Assembly (NCBI RefSeq): GCF_000428845.1
Contig: NZ_AUAS01000012.1
Location: 1 to 64,000, forward strand
Origin: Dyadobacter alkalitolerans DSM 23607
GTDB lineage: Bacteria > Bacteroidota > Bacteroidia > Cytophagales > Spirosomataceae
DNA: 64,000 bases
Direction of reading: 5' to 3'
This document shows, piece after piece, positions 43,982 to 54,408 of the stretch. How positions within the stretch are numbered: the stretch's first letter is position 1; every line of letters starts with the position of its first letter. A program made the position numbers and the translations under genes. The notes beneath the pieces were generated by a model that saw nothing but the letters and a program-made list of their open reading frames with translations, made no database searches and was not told where the DNA came from.

Positions 43982-44446
43982 TTACTTGATCACAGGCTCA
44001 AAAACCATGATCGTTTCCTGCTCAACTTTGTCAACAGGCATTTTGCTTTTCAACTTCAATTTGCTGTTTGAAATTTCCACCACACCGAATTCGCCTGAAA
44101 ATCCGGAAATCTTAATGTCAAGCATTTTATCATCATTTTTCAAATACCACGTCCCGCCGTTGATAACCTGCTTTGAGCCTTGGTCAATGGCTTTGGTAAC
44201 ATTGTTTTGAAGGAATTGAATGTCCATAACTTCCTTAATGGCGCGCGTCTGCGTGTTCAAAAGGTTCAACGGGATGGTTTTACCGTTCAGGTCAGTTACG
44301 TCCGACATCCGCCATGGATAGTTGATCAGAATCTTGTCCTTTTCAGATAGCTGCGGGTTTGGATCCGGGTTCTCTTTTTTGTCTTTATCACAAGCCACCA
44401 GAAATAGGGCCAGAAAAAGAGGGGCAATAAGCAGTAATCGTCTCAT
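43982..44446 (-). CDS. Lipocalin-like lipoprotein of unknown function
   Basis: A 154-residue lipoprotein; Cys19 follows LFLALFLVAC. The linker DKDKKENPDPNPQ is followed by a small domain (about 35-154): DKILINYPWRMSDVTDLNGK, INGGTWYLKNDDKMLDIKIS, GVVEISNSKLKLKSKMP. The layout resembles the lipocalin-like DUF4923/DUF5004 group of Bacteroidota lipoproteins, but I cannot assign a family with certainty. An in-frame extension to 44623 exists but would lose the lipoprotein signal, so ATG at 44446 is chosen. A -7 promoter element TACTTTTG is upstream on the minus strand. Confidence 0.68.
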   Translation of the reverse strand: MRRLLLIAPLFLALFLVACDKDKKENPDPNPQLSEKDKILINYPWRMSDVTDLNGKTIPLNLLNTQTRAIKEVMDIQFLQNNVTKAIDQGSKQVINGGTWYLKNDDKMLDIKISGFSGEFGVVEISNSKLKLKSKMPVDKVEQETIMVFEPVIK

Positions 44447-44575
44447 ATCAGTTTTATATTTTATGTTCCAGGCAATTTCTTTTCTTACTTTGTCATTACT
44501 ATGTTGAAGTCTGCGCCTTTCACGGAAAGCGTTTCGCGGAAATCGTTTCCCGGAAAAAATCAAATTCCAATGTTG

Positions 44576-44583
44576 CAAAAGTA
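44576..44583 (-). promoter_or_regulatory. Candidate -7 element TACTTTTG
   Basis: On the minus strand, TACTTTTG fits TAnnTTTG and would give a leader of about 120 bases for the lipoprotein gene at 44446. The -33 TTG is at non-ideal distance (15 bases). Confidence 0.35.
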
Positions 44584-44606
44584 ACGAATTTGTCTGGTCA
44601 ATTCTT

Positions 44607-46238
44607 ATGATCCATTTTACCAATATGTATGTGAGGGTTTTTTACACCACTTTATTTTATTGTTTGGCCCAAGCTGTTCCCGTTTTAGCGCAGGATTGCC
44701 AGCCCGCTTATATACTAAATCCGGTCAAGGCCAATAACACGATCGAATGGCAAAAAATCCCTGAATTCACCCTGCCTTTTACGATCGTTTACAATGCAAC
44801 GCGGTTTGGCGATACGCAGTCGCAGCCGCTCAAACACGGATTTAGCCATCTTGCCACATTCAGCGGATCGGAGCTGGCAACATTGCCTGTTGCCAAGCGC
44901 GCATTGATCTGGTATGGCGTTGCCACATCGAGCGGCAACCAGCCCTGGGCAGATAATGCCCTGCGCAGCCCATGGGGAAACGATACGGCTGCTTACCGCA
45001 GTTTTTGGGACAACTATGCCGAAACAGCCAAAGGGAGTGATATCATTTGTATGGACATCGAGCGCATGCAGCGCGAAGACCGCGACATTCTCGCGTTAAA
45101 ATCCAATAGCCAGATCCCGCAGCATTACCGAGACTTGTCGGATACAGACTTCCTGGCAACCTATAAAAAAGATATGCGCTGGTGGTATACCGAAGCTGCC
45201 AAAAGGCTCAGGGCCAAGGGTGTGACCGCTCCGCTGAGCAGTTACAGTGATGTTCCCGTGCGAAATACCTGGCTGAACATTACCTCCAACAGCTGGCAGG
45301 ACTGGACCACCAACCCGGCGCGGACACATTATCTGGTGCAGGACAATGCAGGCAAAATCGGCGGCAGCTTTTACGATGCGCAGCAGTTTTTGACGCCTTC
45401 GCCTTACTATTACTATGGCTACGATAACCCGATCGGCAAGGATTACCTGTCCTATCTGCTCTTTAACATTGAGGCCAACCGCGCTTGGAGCGACAAACCC
45501 ATCATTCCGTTTGTATGGATGCGCATTCATGACAGTTATGATCCCAACACACCGCTGATTGCGCCATTTGTGGCAGAAGCAACGGCTATTCTCCCATTTT
45601 TCTCGGGAGCAAAGGGCTTGTGGCTTTGGGAGAACCCCGGCTTTCCGGGCAGCCGCCAGGAAAACTACGAGCCTTATGAACGCTTTATTTACGGACTTTA
45701 CCGGCTGTCGGCTTTCAAGGATATGTTTGAAGGAACTTATGAGCTGGTCATTCCGCAATCGGCGCGCGATCATATGGAGCGGCAAAACCCAATCTGGCGC
45801 GGCGTAGTAAAAGGCAACAACATTCTCATCGCTGCCCAGAACCCCTATGCGGCTGATAATGCCGAAACCGAGATTGTGGTTTCGCATCAAAAGTGGCTTA
45901 AAAACATTAAGCTGAAAGGAAAAGAAGTCTTTCTATGCAAGTTTGATCTTAATGATACGGTCACTGGCACCGAGCCTATCCTTTCGGATGCTTATGTTTA
46001 TGCTAATCCCGTCTCATTTGAAATGAATGTTGTTTTGAATGGCATGAATGGTGTTTCCAATGTGGCTTTTTCCCTGCTTAATACCAAAGGTCAGGTTGTG
46101 CTCACAAAGGAGCTCAAAGCCGTCGCGGGCGAAACGCGTGAGCGGATCGATTTACCGCGGTTATCTGCTGGCATATATTTTGCCCGCTTTGTCACCGAAA
46201 ACCGGACCATTACCAAAAAAGTGGTCATTCATCAATAG
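44607..46238 (+). CDS. T9SS-exported protein, possible glycosidase-like fold
   Basis: A 543-residue secreted protein. Signal peptide about 7-28 ([18 protein letters not shown]), a large central domain (about 30-440) and a type IX secretion sorting domain (about 465-543: [62 protein letters not shown]). The central domain has alternating helix and strand segments with [34 protein letters not shown] and [18 protein letters not shown], which recalls a TIM-barrel glycosidase, but no named family or catalytic pair can be assigned. It would leave the cell through T9SS and be surface-attached. The next gene starts 11 bases on. Confidence 0.75.
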   Translation: MIHFTNMYVRVFYTTLFYCLAQAVPVLAQDCQPAYILNPVKANNTIEWQKIPEFTLPFTIVYNATRFGDTQSQPLKHGFSHLATFSGSELATLPVAKRALIWYGVATSSGNQPWADNALRSPWGNDTAAYRSFWDNYAETAKGSDIICMDIERMQREDRDILALKSNSQIPQHYRDLSDTDFLATYKKDMRWWYTEAAKRLRAKGVTAPLSSYSDVPVRNTWLNITSNSWQDWTTNPARTHYLVQDNAGKIGGSFYDAQQFLTPSPYYYYGYDNPIGKDYLSYLLFNIEANRAWSDKPIIPFVWMRIHDSYDPNTPLIAPFVAEATAILPFFSGAKGLWLWENPGFPGSRQENYEPYERFIYGLYRLSAFKDMFEGTYELVIPQSARDHMERQNPIWRGVVKGNNILIAAQNPYAADNAETEIVVSHQKWLKNIKLKGKEVFLCKFDLNDTVTGTEPILSDAYVYANPVSFEMNVVLNGMNGVSNVAFSLLNTKGQVVLTKELKAVAGETRERIDLPRLSAGIYFARFVTENRTITKKVVIHQ

Positions 46239-46249
46239 CACTTACAACT

Positions 46250-48265
46250 ATGAACCGCCTGAGCCAGCAAACCAGCCCTTATTTACTCCAACATGCACAT
46301 AATCCCGTTGACTGGTATCCCTGGGGCGACGAAGCATTAAGCAAAGCAAAAACAGAAAACAAACCGATCCTGGTCAGCATTGGCTACTCGGCTTGCCACT
46401 GGTGCCACGTGATGGAAAGGGAATGTTTTGAAAAAGAGGACATTGCCCAGGTCATGAATGCACATTTCGTATGCATTAAGGTGGACCGCGAGGAGCGTCC
46501 CGATGTAGATGCTGTGTATATGGACGCCGTGCAGGCCATGGGCGTGCGGGGCGGGTGGCCACTGAATGTTTTCTTGTTGCCGGATAGTCGGCCGTTTTAT
46601 GGGGTTACCTATCTTCCACCGCAAAACTGGGTGCAGCTTCTGAAAAGCATCAACAACGCATTTGACAAACATTATGATGAGCTGGCTGGCTCGGCAGAAG
46701 GTTTTGTGCAGAACATGCTGATATCGGACACAGAAAAATATGGCCTTATAGCCAGCAGCAATGGTTATGAGACTGCCGAGCTCGATTCAATGTTCGAACA
46801 TTTGCAGCGGAATTTTGATACAGAAAAGGGCGGAATGGACCGGGCGCCCAAATTCCCTATGCCTTCCATCTACAAGTTTTTGTTGCGCTATTATGATATA
46901 AGCCAAAATCCGGAGGCGCTTGCCCATTTGGAATTATCGCTGAACCGCATTGCATTGGGTGGGATATATGATCACGTTGGCGGAGGCTGGGCCAGATACT
47001 CCGTTGATGACGAATGGTTTATCCCCCATTTTGAAAAAATGCTTTATGACAATGCGCAGCTGCTCAGCATTTACGCCGAAGCCTATTCACTTACCCAAAA
47101 TCCACTTTATGCCGACCGCCTTAACAGCACAATCCAATGGTTGCAGACTGAAATGCGAAACGAGCAAGGCGGATTTTATTCGGCACTGGATGCTGATAGT
47201 GAAGGTGTAGAAGGCAAGTTTTACATTTGGACAAAAGCAGAGCTGCAACAAACCCTGGGTGAAGACTTTGAATGGTTTGCCAAACTTTATAATGTTTCCG
47301 AGCATGGCAACTGGGAAGAGGGCCACAATCATTTGCATTTGACCCGGCCAGTTTTGCAAACGGCAAGCGCTTTGCGGCTAGATGTGGTTGATCTTGAAAC
47401 AAAATACAATGCTGCTCTTCAAAAACTGGCCGAAAAGCGCGCAGAGCGTATCCGGCCCGGTCTGGATGATAAGACGCTTACTTCCTGGAATGGATTATTG
47501 ATCAAAGGACTGGCGGATTCTTACCGGGCTTTGGGAGATGAAAACATTCGGGCGCTTGCCGTGTCAGCTGGTGTTTTTATCCGGGACAATATGATAGAGC
47601 AAAGCCGGCTTATGCATAGCTACAAAAGCGGCCAGGCCACAGTAACAGGCTTTCTGGAAGATTACGCGGCGGTGATCGAAGCTTACCTGGCTCTTTACCA
47701 GATCACATTTGATGAGCAGTGGATCACGCTGACTAAAAACCTGACTGATTATACCATCCAGAACTTTTACGATCAGCAGGAAGGCTTCTTTTATTTCACC
47801 GATATTTCCGGAGAAACGCTGATAACCCGTAAAAAAGAGCTTTTTGACAATGTGATCCCGGCCTCCAACTCGATCATGGCGCATAATCTTTATCTGCTTG
47901 GAATGATGCTGGATGATGATCAATACAGCAAAATTTCAGATGCCATGCTCTCCAAAATGAGCAAAGTGATGCTTGCTGACGTGCAATGGGTCACTAACTG
48001 GGCCGCATTATACTGCATCCGGGCCACACCAACAGCCGAAATCATCATTGCAGGCCCGGAAGCAGACGAAATTCGCAAAGACTTCGACCGCTTCTTCGTC
48101 CCCAACAAACTCGTCATGGGAACCACGACCCGCTCCGATCTCCCCCTGCTCCAAAACCGAACCGACATCAACGGAAAAACGGCAATCTACGTATGCTACG
48201 ACAAAACCTGCCAACTGCCCGTAACGGAAGTTGAATCAGCGCTCGATCAGCTGGCTGGGGTTTGA
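46250..48265 (+). CDS. DUF255 thioredoxin-domain protein (YyaL/SPATA20-like)
   Basis: A 671-residue cytosolic protein. Residues 1-165 are the DUF255 thioredoxin-like domain: [39 protein letters not shown] with CxxC at Cys49 and Cys52, [14 protein letters not shown]. Residues about 200-560 form an (alpha/alpha) barrel similar to N-acylglucosamine epimerase/glycosidase folds ([74 protein letters not shown]). The substrate is unknown in all organisms I know of. The start ATG lies 11 bases after the stop of the T9SS gene, so they may be co-transcribed. Confidence 0.93.
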   Translation: MNRLSQQTSPYLLQHAHNPVDWYPWGDEALSKAKTENKPILVSIGYSACHWCHVMERECFEKEDIAQVMNAHFVCIKVDREERPDVDAVYMDAVQAMGVRGGWPLNVFLLPDSRPFYGVTYLPPQNWVQLLKSINNAFDKHYDELAGSAEGFVQNMLISDTEKYGLIASSNGYETAELDSMFEHLQRNFDTEKGGMDRAPKFPMPSIYKFLLRYYDISQNPEALAHLELSLNRIALGGIYDHVGGGWARYSVDDEWFIPHFEKMLYDNAQLLSIYAEAYSLTQNPLYADRLNSTIQWLQTEMRNEQGGFYSALDADSEGVEGKFYIWTKAELQQTLGEDFEWFAKLYNVSEHGNWEEGHNHLHLTRPVLQTASALRLDVVDLETKYNAALQKLAEKRAERIRPGLDDKTLTSWNGLLIKGLADSYRALGDENIRALAVSAGVFIRDNMIEQSRLMHSYKSGQATVTGFLEDYAAVIEAYLALYQITFDEQWITLTKNLTDYTIQNFYDQQEGFFYFTDISGETLITRKKELFDNVIPASNSIMAHNLYLLGMMLDDDQYSKISDAMLSKMSKVMLADVQWVTNWAALYCIRATPTAEIIIAGPEADEIRKDFDRFFVPNKLVMGTTTRSDLPLLQNRTDINGKTAIYVCYDKTCQLPVTEVESALDQLAGV

Positions 48266-48289
48266 TTTGGGGTTGTAAATTAAATGCTA

Positions 48290-48811
48290 CTAACCCAGCA
48301 GCGGATAGTACCGTTCTTCAATCACACGCATGTGGTGGATGGGGTGGCCGATGATGACGAAGCCTAGGGCGAGCGCGGAAATTTCGGATTTGAAAGCAAA
48401 GCCGGAGCGGAGCATCATTTCATCATTCATGCTTTTGTAAAGTGAGAGGGTGCTCTGCCTTACCTGATTGAATTCGACCATCAGGTCCTCAATGCTGCGC
48501 TGGTGTGCGATGGTGTTTGCTGCCAGAAGCCCCTCGTCGTAGCCCGGCAGGGTGGTTTTGTCGTTTCGGGAAAAACGCATGGCGCGGTAGGCCATAATAC
48601 GCTCGTTATCAATGATGTGTTGTAAAATATCCTTCACGCTCCATTTTCCTTCGGCGTAAGCCTGGTCTTGAAGGCTGGCTAGTTTTGTAATGTCAGTATA
48701 AACTTTGTCAGGTGCATATCGTTCAAATGCTTCGAAAATGCTAATGTCTTCAACCAGATTGATATAGCGGTCAAAAAACTGGGGCATTGGGTTGATCATT
48801 GATTTTATCAT
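48290..48811 (-). CDS. DinB family protein
   Basis: A 173-residue four-helix bundle protein. Characteristic elements are YAEGKWSVKDILQHIIDNER (first metal-site His), IAHQRSIEDLMVEFNQVRQS and the C-terminal GFVIIGHPIHHMRVIEERYY (HxxHH motif). The bundle normally binds a divalent metal by three His. Related proteins are DNA-damage inducible or bacillithiol transferase-like; the reaction here is unknown. An in-frame extension to 48904 is possible but lacks conserved sequence; ATG at 48811 is preferred. Convergent with the DUF255 gene. Confidence 0.85.
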   Translation of the reverse strand: MIKSMINPMPQFFDRYINLVEDISIFEAFERYAPDKVYTDITKLASLQDQAYAEGKWSVKDILQHIIDNERIMAYRAMRFSRNDKTTLPGYDEGLLAANTIAHQRSIEDLMVEFNQVRQSTLSLYKSMNDEMMLRSGFAFKSEISALALGFVIIGHPIHHMRVIEERYYPLLG

Positions 48812-48949
48812 GGCTGCAATCGCTTTTTTTAAGGCGAAAATATAAGAAAAATCCGCAGGATGCTTTTTACTGCACATTTGATACCATAGTATTTTAAACA
48901 ACACTTGCAGAATTGCACTTAACTTGATTACATTTGGATATAAATCCTC

Positions 48950-49507
48950 TTGAAATTGAAAAGACTGTTACCAATCGGATTGTTGGTTCTGTTGCTCTAC
49001 AACACGTTCGGGCTGACTTTCGCTGTACTTTTCTTTGATAATCATCACCTACAAGCACCCATTTCGTCCTTAAACGATGAAACGGTGGTTGTGAAAATGC
49101 ATTTGCCGTCACTTCCCTATTCGGGCGATCTGCAAATTACCGATCTGCCTCAGGGTCTTATCCGCCAAAACGACCAGTTTTACAATCCCACTAATGTCCT
49201 GCATCAAAACGACACGCTTTACGTCACTTTGACATCCAACCAGGTGGCCAGGGACGATTTTTTCGCATTAGCCAATGCCATGCAGATCCTGACCGATCCC
49301 AATGCAAAACTTCCTGAGGATCCGTATAGCAAAGCCATGAAAATGGTGGATCATCTGCTAAAAAACTATGTTTCCAACATTAATGAAATAAGCTTTCAAA
49401 ACGCATCATTTACCGAACAAGCGCCTTTATCGATGGTCTTGTATTCGAAAAATATCTATTCAGCCAACTTCATTCAGCTAACAAGCCCGCCTCCCGAGCT
49501 TAGCTGA
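48950..49507 (+). CDS. Exported protein, possibly first of haloperoxidase unit
   Basis: A 185-residue protein starting with TTG (MKLKRLLPIGLLVLLLYNTF as translated). Signal or anchor helix about 5-27 (LLPIGLLVLLLYNTFGLTFA). The outer part begins with FDNHHLQAPISSLNDETVVV and contains ITDLPQGLIRQNDQFYNPTN, LYVTLTSNQVARDDFFALAN and LSMVLYSKNIYSANFIQLTS. It is alpha/beta with no recognised family or active site. It is followed on the same strand by an outer-membrane protein and a haloperoxidase-like lipoprotein; the 142-base gap to the second may hide a promoter, so operon membership is probable but not certain. Confidence 0.6.
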   Translation: MKLKRLLPIGLLVLLLYNTFGLTFAVLFFDNHHLQAPISSLNDETVVVKMHLPSLPYSGDLQITDLPQGLIRQNDQFYNPTNVLHQNDTLYVTLTSNQVARDDFFALANAMQILTDPNAKLPEDPYSKAMKMVDHLLKNYVSNINEISFQNASFTEQAPLSMVLYSKNIYSANFIQLTSPPPELS

Positions 49508-49649
49508 ATCTTAGCGGATCACTAATCCCCAGCCGCAAGCCTACTATTTCATATATACCATTGCCCGCAAAAACGCTGTGTCTTTTTTGGAGATCGCACC
49601 GGCGCGGCATTATTCCTTATTAAAACAAATGCAACATTCTTTACGGAAA

Positions 49650-50573
49650 ATGAAGCAACTGGTCTTGTTGCTTTTTATAATCTTGCTGTGCGTGACAGGA
49701 AGAGCATTCGCTCAAATGCCCAACGACGCCATTTACATGTCGAAAAACACGGCTTGCCTGGCTCTTTCTTATGGCCACAGCTCCTGGGATAAATATTGGG
49801 AAAACAGCCTCAAACGCCCAAATCTCAACATTGGCACGCACACAACCCAAAACGCAATGGCCATGCTGGCCGTAGGTGTTACCAAAAATCTGAACGTGAT
49901 CGCAGGCGTGCCTTACGTATGGACCAAGACGAGCGCGGGCAACTTGATGTGGCAAAACGGATTCCAGGACGCCTCCCTTTGGCTTAAATATCGTTTTATC
50001 AACAAATCCGGGTTCTCTTTGCATGCCATAGGCGGGGCTTCTATCCCCATAGGCAACTACGTTCCCGACTTTTTGCCTATGTCCATTGGCATCCAGTGCA
50101 GGACGGCGACAGCCCGTTTGCTGGCCAGATATTGGAACCGGCCAACAGGCATTTACCTGACTGCATCAGGAAGCTATATTTTTAGAAGTAACATTAAGAT
50201 TGATCGCGATTCGTACCTGGCTGATGGTAAGTTGCACGGCACTAACCGGGTAAGCGTACCCAATGCTTTTGATGCGTCGGCCAGAATCGGCTACCAGAAA
50301 GCTGCCATCCAGGCCGAAGCTTTTGCTGAATATGGCGCCTGCGATGGCGGGGATAACATCCGCCGCAACGACATGCCTTTTCCATCAAATAACATGAAAA
50401 GTACTGTGGGCGGGGTTTATGCCAAATTTCAGCCGAAAAATATCGGCGTTAATGCCCGGGCCGCTTACGTTTTGGACGGAGCTAATGTGGGCCAGAGTAC
50501 ATCTTTCTCTGTTGGCGTGCTGTACCAGTTCCGGTATATCAAAGCTGACAAAAACCCAAACATGCATCAATAA
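49650..50573 (+). CDS. Outer-membrane beta-barrel protein (MetA-pathway transporter-like)
   Basis: A 307-residue protein, signal peptide about 1-21 (LVLLLFIILLCVTGRAFAQ). The mature part is repeated amphipathic strands: NAMAMLAVGVTKNLNVIAGV, ASLWLKYRFINKSGFSLHAI, GIYLTASGSYIFRSN, SARIGYQKAAIQAEAFAEYG, and ends in SFSVGVLYQFRYIKADKN. This resembles the phenol/MetA-pathway transporter-type barrels. ATG at 49650 is used; 49629 or 49578 are in-frame alternatives with weaker signal peptide structure. The haloperoxidase gene starts 2 bases after the stop codon, so the two are coupled. Confidence 0.75.
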   Translation: MKQLVLLLFIILLCVTGRAFAQMPNDAIYMSKNTACLALSYGHSSWDKYWENSLKRPNLNIGTHTTQNAMAMLAVGVTKNLNVIAGVPYVWTKTSAGNLMWQNGFQDASLWLKYRFINKSGFSLHAIGGASIPIGNYVPDFLPMSIGIQCRTATARLLARYWNRPTGIYLTASGSYIFRSNIKIDRDSYLADGKLHGTNRVSVPNAFDASARIGYQKAAIQAEAFAEYGACDGGDNIRRNDMPFPSNNMKSTVGGVYAKFQPKNIGVNARAAYVLDGANVGQSTSFSVGVLYQFRYIKADKNPNMHQ

Positions 50574-50575
50574 CA

Positions 50576-52132
50576 ATGAAAGTAAAATATATATCAAATA
50601 GCAGACTGCTGATTGCGTGCGGGTTGCTGATCACATTAGGGTTTTCTTCCTGTACCAAAACCATTGATGAGCCTACGGCTTCGGTTAATAACCCTTCCAG
50701 TATGGATGCCGATGCAGGCAACTGGAAACCATACGTGCTTACTTCTTCCAGCGAAGTGGAAGTAGCTGAGCCTAAGAATGCTGCGTCGGCCGAGTATAAA
50801 GCAGAAATTGAAAAATTAAAAGAGACAACTTCTAAAATCACGCCGCAGCAGCGGGATATCGTTAATTTCTGGGGTGCCGGCGCTGCTTTCCGCTGGAATG
50901 AGATTGGCCGTGAGCTGGCTGCCCGCTATAACACCCCGCCGGCATCCAACCAGGACGGCAAATATCCGCTGCCTGACCCGGCTAATCCGCTGGCTGACCC
51001 TAAATTTTCATTCGCTAACCCGCCTTACACGGCGCGCGCGCTGGCTTACCTGAGCGTTGCGCAGTATGATGCATTGGTAAGTGCCTGGAATTATAAGTTC
51101 AAATACAACCGTAAAGCACCTTCAAAAACAGACGCTTCTGTGCAGGCTATTTTGCCGGTTACCGATCTTCCTTCCTATCCTTCTGAGGATGCGGTCGTCG
51201 CCGAAGCCTCGTTTTTGGTTTTGAAAGCCATGTTTCCGGGGGAAGTGCCATTTTTGGAACAGAAACTTGCAGAGCATAAAAACAGCCGTTTATGGGCGGG
51301 TATGAATGTGGAAAGTGATATTGCCGCTGGTGCAGAACTTGGAAAAGCGGTAGGCGCCAAAGTTATGGCAAGAGCAAAGACAGACGGTATGGGCACGGCA
51401 AACAACCAGGCAGCAACAGCTGAAATGGTCGCTAACGCTAAAAAACTCGGCGTTTCCGAGCCTTGGGTGAGCCAGGAGATGCCTGCGCGCCCGCCCATGC
51501 TTCCAACATACGGATTTGTAACGCCTTGGAACTTTGACAAAGAAACTGTTAAAACATTGCGTCCCGGCCCGCCGCCAACCATCGGAAGTGCTGAATATCA
51601 GGAAAATATCAATGAGCTTTTGCAAATCGCCAAAAAGCAAACCCGTGAACAGGCGCGCATTGCCAGTTTCTGGTCAGATGGTGTGGGAAGCTATACGCCT
51701 CCGGGCCACTGGCACAGAAGAGCTGCTGACCTTTGCCATAAAAATGCGTATAGCGAAGTGCGCACAGCCCGAACGCTGGCGCTTTTGGGCACTACCTTGC
51801 AGGATGCAGGGATCTGCTGCTGGGACGTGAAATATTTCTATTACTACCCGCGCCCAAACCAGATGAACAGCAAAATCAAAACATCTGTGGGCTTACCTAA
51901 CTTCCCGTCTTACACATCCGGACACTCCACCTTCTCGGGCGCCGCGGCTGAATTGCTGGCCTACATTTTCCCGGAAGAAAAAAAGAAAATCGACGAAATG
52001 GCACAAGAAGCCTCCGTATCCAGAATGTACGGACTGATCCATTACCGCTTCGACTGCGAAGCAGGTCTGGCATCGGGCCACAAGATCGGCGAATACGCCG
52101 TCGTCAGAGCGAAAGCGGACGGGGCGAAGTAA
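50576..52132 (+). CDS. Vanadium haloperoxidase/PAP2-like lipoprotein
   Basis: A 518-residue lipoprotein; Cys26 follows TLGFSSC. The C-terminal domain has the three vanadate/phosphate-binding motifs of the haloperoxidase and PAP2 phosphatase superfamily: K-x6-RP in KYFYYYPRP, SGHS in YTSGHSTFSGAA, and SR-x5-H-x3-D in SRMYGLIHYRFD. The remaining helical part (about 60-400) contains FWGAGAAFRWNEIGRELAAR and AFLSVAQYDALV-like segments typical of vanadium-dependent haloperoxidases. Whether it oxidises halide or removes phosphate cannot be told. It starts 2 bases after the outer-membrane gene and ends at a bidirectional terminator. Confidence 0.88.
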   Translation: MKVKYISNSRLLIACGLLITLGFSSCTKTIDEPTASVNNPSSMDADAGNWKPYVLTSSSEVEVAEPKNAASAEYKAEIEKLKETTSKITPQQRDIVNFWGAGAAFRWNEIGRELAARYNTPPASNQDGKYPLPDPANPLADPKFSFANPPYTARALAYLSVAQYDALVSAWNYKFKYNRKAPSKTDASVQAILPVTDLPSYPSEDAVVAEASFLVLKAMFPGEVPFLEQKLAEHKNSRLWAGMNVESDIAAGAELGKAVGAKVMARAKTDGMGTANNQAATAEMVANAKKLGVSEPWVSQEMPARPPMLPTYGFVTPWNFDKETVKTLRPGPPPTIGSAEYQENINELLQIAKKQTREQARIASFWSDGVGSYTPPGHWHRRAADLCHKNAYSEVRTARTLALLGTTLQDAGICCWDVKYFYYYPRPNQMNSKIKTSVGLPNFPSYTSGHSTFSGAAAELLAYIFPEEKKKIDEMAQEASVSRMYGLIHYRFDCEAGLASGHKIGEYAVVRAKADGAK

Positions 52133-52151
52133 CCGTTTTAAATATTAAATA

Positions 52152-52183
52152 AAATGGCTTCCCGAGTGATCAGGAAGCCATTT
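52152..52183. terminator. Bidirectional terminator
   Basis: 11-base stem AAATGGCTTCC / GGAAGCCATTT with a 10-base loop between the convergent haloperoxidase and molybdenum hydroxylase genes; T-rich on both sides. Confidence 0.85.
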
Positions 52184-52211
52184 ATTGTTTATAAATACAT
52201 TAAAAACCGCA

Positions 52212-54374
52212 TTACCCCAGATTCCCAATATCAAATGGAAGCTTGCGGAGGCGTTTGCCGGTGGCGGCGAAGACGGCGTTGCCCAAGGCCGGGGCGATGG
52301 GTGGCAGGCCGGGCTCTCCTACTCCGCCCGGTGCTGCGCCGCTGTCTATGATATGGATGTCGATGGCCGGCATCTCGTTGAGGCGCATGATGTTGTATTG
52401 GTGGAAATTGCTTTGGTCGCTGATGCCATTGGTGAATGTGATGCCGTCTTTGATAGCGGCCGTAATGCCCATGACAATGTTGCCTTCGGTTTGCGCTTTC
52501 ACGTTATCCGGGTTCACATAATGCCCGCAGTCGATGACAGAGACCACTTTATCAATCTTAACTCCCTGGTCTTTCTTGGAAACTGTGATGCAACATGCCG
52601 AAATGCTGCTGAAAGAGCTGAATATGGCAAGCCCTTTTCCCGAACCGTCAGGCAATTTTTCTTCCCAATTTGCTTTTTCAGCCAATGTTTGAAGCACTTT
52701 CTTAAACCGGTCATCAGCAAGAATCTCCATTCGGGCTTGCAACGGATCTTTTTTGGCCAGATGCGCGAGCTCATCCAAGAAGCATTCCTGCCCCCATCCG
52801 AAGTTTGAAGCATAAACAGAACGCCACCAGACTACCGGGATGTCGGTTTTAACATGCGTCCAGCTTACCTTGGAAGCACCGTCGAAGCGATATTTATTGT
52901 TCTCTGTGGCCAACTCTCCGCTTAGCCAGGGATCTGCGTCGGTTTCTTTCAATCCACCAAAAACCTGACCGGAAATGGATTCGCCGATGGCGTGATGATG
53001 AAAACCAGTAATTTTACCATTTTCTACAAAACCCTGCATATGACTGAGCATTCCCGGCCGGTAAGGGCCTTGCGAAATGTCGTCTTCCCGCGTCCAGACC
53101 ACCTTAACGGGTTTCTTAACCACTTTTGAAATGTGGCAGGCTTCCAGCACAAAGTCGTGATATGCTTTCCGGCCAAATGCACCTCCCAGCAGCGTAACAT
53201 TGATTTTAACCTGCTCAGGTTTTACTTTCATATAGCCGCAAACATCTCGCAATGCCCAGTCGGGCCCTTGCACGGGCGCCCAGATTTCGACTGTTCCGTC
53301 ATCCTTGACATGCGCTATTGCATTTTCAGGCTCTATGGGTGCATGTGCTAAAAACGGCGTTTCGTAGTTGGCTTCGAGCTTGTCCTGAGCAGAAGTGTAT
53401 TTTGCAGTAAAATCGCCTTTCTCCTCAGCATTAATGCCCTCTTTTTTAGCCGCCTCGTAGGTGGCTGCGAAATAATTGGCTGTGCTTAAAGATTTTTCCA
53501 GATCACCATTATCCCATTTTACAACCAACGCCTTTTTGCCTTTCAGAGCGGCCCAGTAATTGGTGGCCACCACAGCTACGGCTTCCGAAGTGCGGTGCGG
53601 CATGGTCCTTTCGGTTTTGATAACCTGCAAAACGCCCTTGATCTTTTTCGCTTCCGTATCGTCGATGGAAGCCACTTTACCATGGATCATGGGCGAATGT
53701 AGAATGCTGGCATAAACCATTCCCGACACATCCACGTCGATGCCATACACCGCCTTGCCGTTTACGCGCTCGGGCACATCGAGTCTTTTATTGTATTTAC
53801 CAATGATCTTGAAATCCTTGGATTCTTTGAGCTTGGGATTTTTGGGAATTTCCAGCTTGGAGGCTTCATCGGCCAGCTCACCATAAGTCAGGCTTTTGCC
53901 GGTTGCCTTGTGAACGATTGTGGCATCTTCGGCGTGGCATTCCGAAACGGGGACATTCCACCTTTTGGCGGCAGTGGTTGTAAGCATTTCCCTGGCTGCG
54001 GCCCCGGCTTTGCGGATCGGAAACCACAGTTCGCGCACCGAACTGCTGCCTCCCGAAGTCTGGCTGCCGTATTTGCCCATTCCGTCGCTTTGCACGATGA
54101 GCACTTTTTCCAGGCTTACTTCCAGTTCCTCGGCCAAAAGCGACGGCACGGCTTGCGTTGAGCCCTGGCCCATATCCGGCCTTGGATTAACAAGGGTAAT
54201 GTTGCCGTTGGTGTCGATGATAATGAAGGGATTGATTTCCAGACGGAGCACAGCGGGCGTTATCTTTTTCAAAGAAGCGTCCGTGGTAAAACCCGAAATG
54301 CCTAATGCGAGCCCGAAAGTGGTAATACCCGAACCTTTCAGAAAATCGCGACGTGATGTTTGTATATTTTTCAA
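52212..54374 (-). CDS. Molybdenum hydroxylase large subunit (IorB-like)
   Basis: A 720-residue xanthine-dehydrogenase-family protein of the isoquinoline 1-oxidoreductase beta type. A twin-arginine signal ([10 protein letters not shown] at 7-16) exports it folded to the periplasm with its cofactor. The molybdopterin-binding chain includes [89 protein letters not shown] and [20 protein letters not shown]. The GEPGLPP segment holds the catalytic Glu. It partners with the adjacent [2Fe-2S] subunit (34-base gap upstream) and would oxidise an aldehyde or N-heterocycle. No cytochrome electron acceptor gene is adjacent. Confidence 0.9.
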   Translation of the reverse strand: MKNIQTSRRDFLKGSGITTFGLALGISGFTTDASLKKITPAVLRLEINPFIIIDTNGNITLVNPRPDMGQGSTQAVPSLLAEELEVSLEKVLIVQSDGMGKYGSQTSGGSSSVRELWFPIRKAGAAAREMLTTTAAKRWNVPVSECHAEDATIVHKATGKSLTYGELADEASKLEIPKNPKLKESKDFKIIGKYNKRLDVPERVNGKAVYGIDVDVSGMVYASILHSPMIHGKVASIDDTEAKKIKGVLQVIKTERTMPHRTSEAVAVVATNYWAALKGKKALVVKWDNGDLEKSLSTANYFAATYEAAKKEGINAEEKGDFTAKYTSAQDKLEANYETPFLAHAPIEPENAIAHVKDDGTVEIWAPVQGPDWALRDVCGYMKVKPEQVKINVTLLGGAFGRKAYHDFVLEACHISKVVKKPVKVVWTREDDISQGPYRPGMLSHMQGFVENGKITGFHHHAIGESISGQVFGGLKETDADPWLSGELATENNKYRFDGASKVSWTHVKTDIPVVWWRSVYASNFGWGQECFLDELAHLAKKDPLQARMEILADDRFKKVLQTLAEKANWEEKLPDGSGKGLAIFSSFSSISACCITVSKKDQGVKIDKVVSVIDCGHYVNPDNVKAQTEGNIVMGITAAIKDGITFTNGISDQSNFHQYNIMRLNEMPAIDIHIIDSGAAPGGVGEPGLPPIAPALGNAVFAATGKRLRKLPFDIGNLG

Positions 54375-54408
54375 TGTCTTTAAAGCTAATGTTGACTAAA
54401 AGTTGCCT

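Noticed and set aside
44447-44623. Upstream extension of the 43982 lipoprotein frame
   Set aside because: Would place the lipoprotein signal internally.
45096-45890. Minus-strand 264-codon frame
   Set aside because: Antisense to the T9SS cargo gene, whose sorting domain and signal confirm the plus strand.
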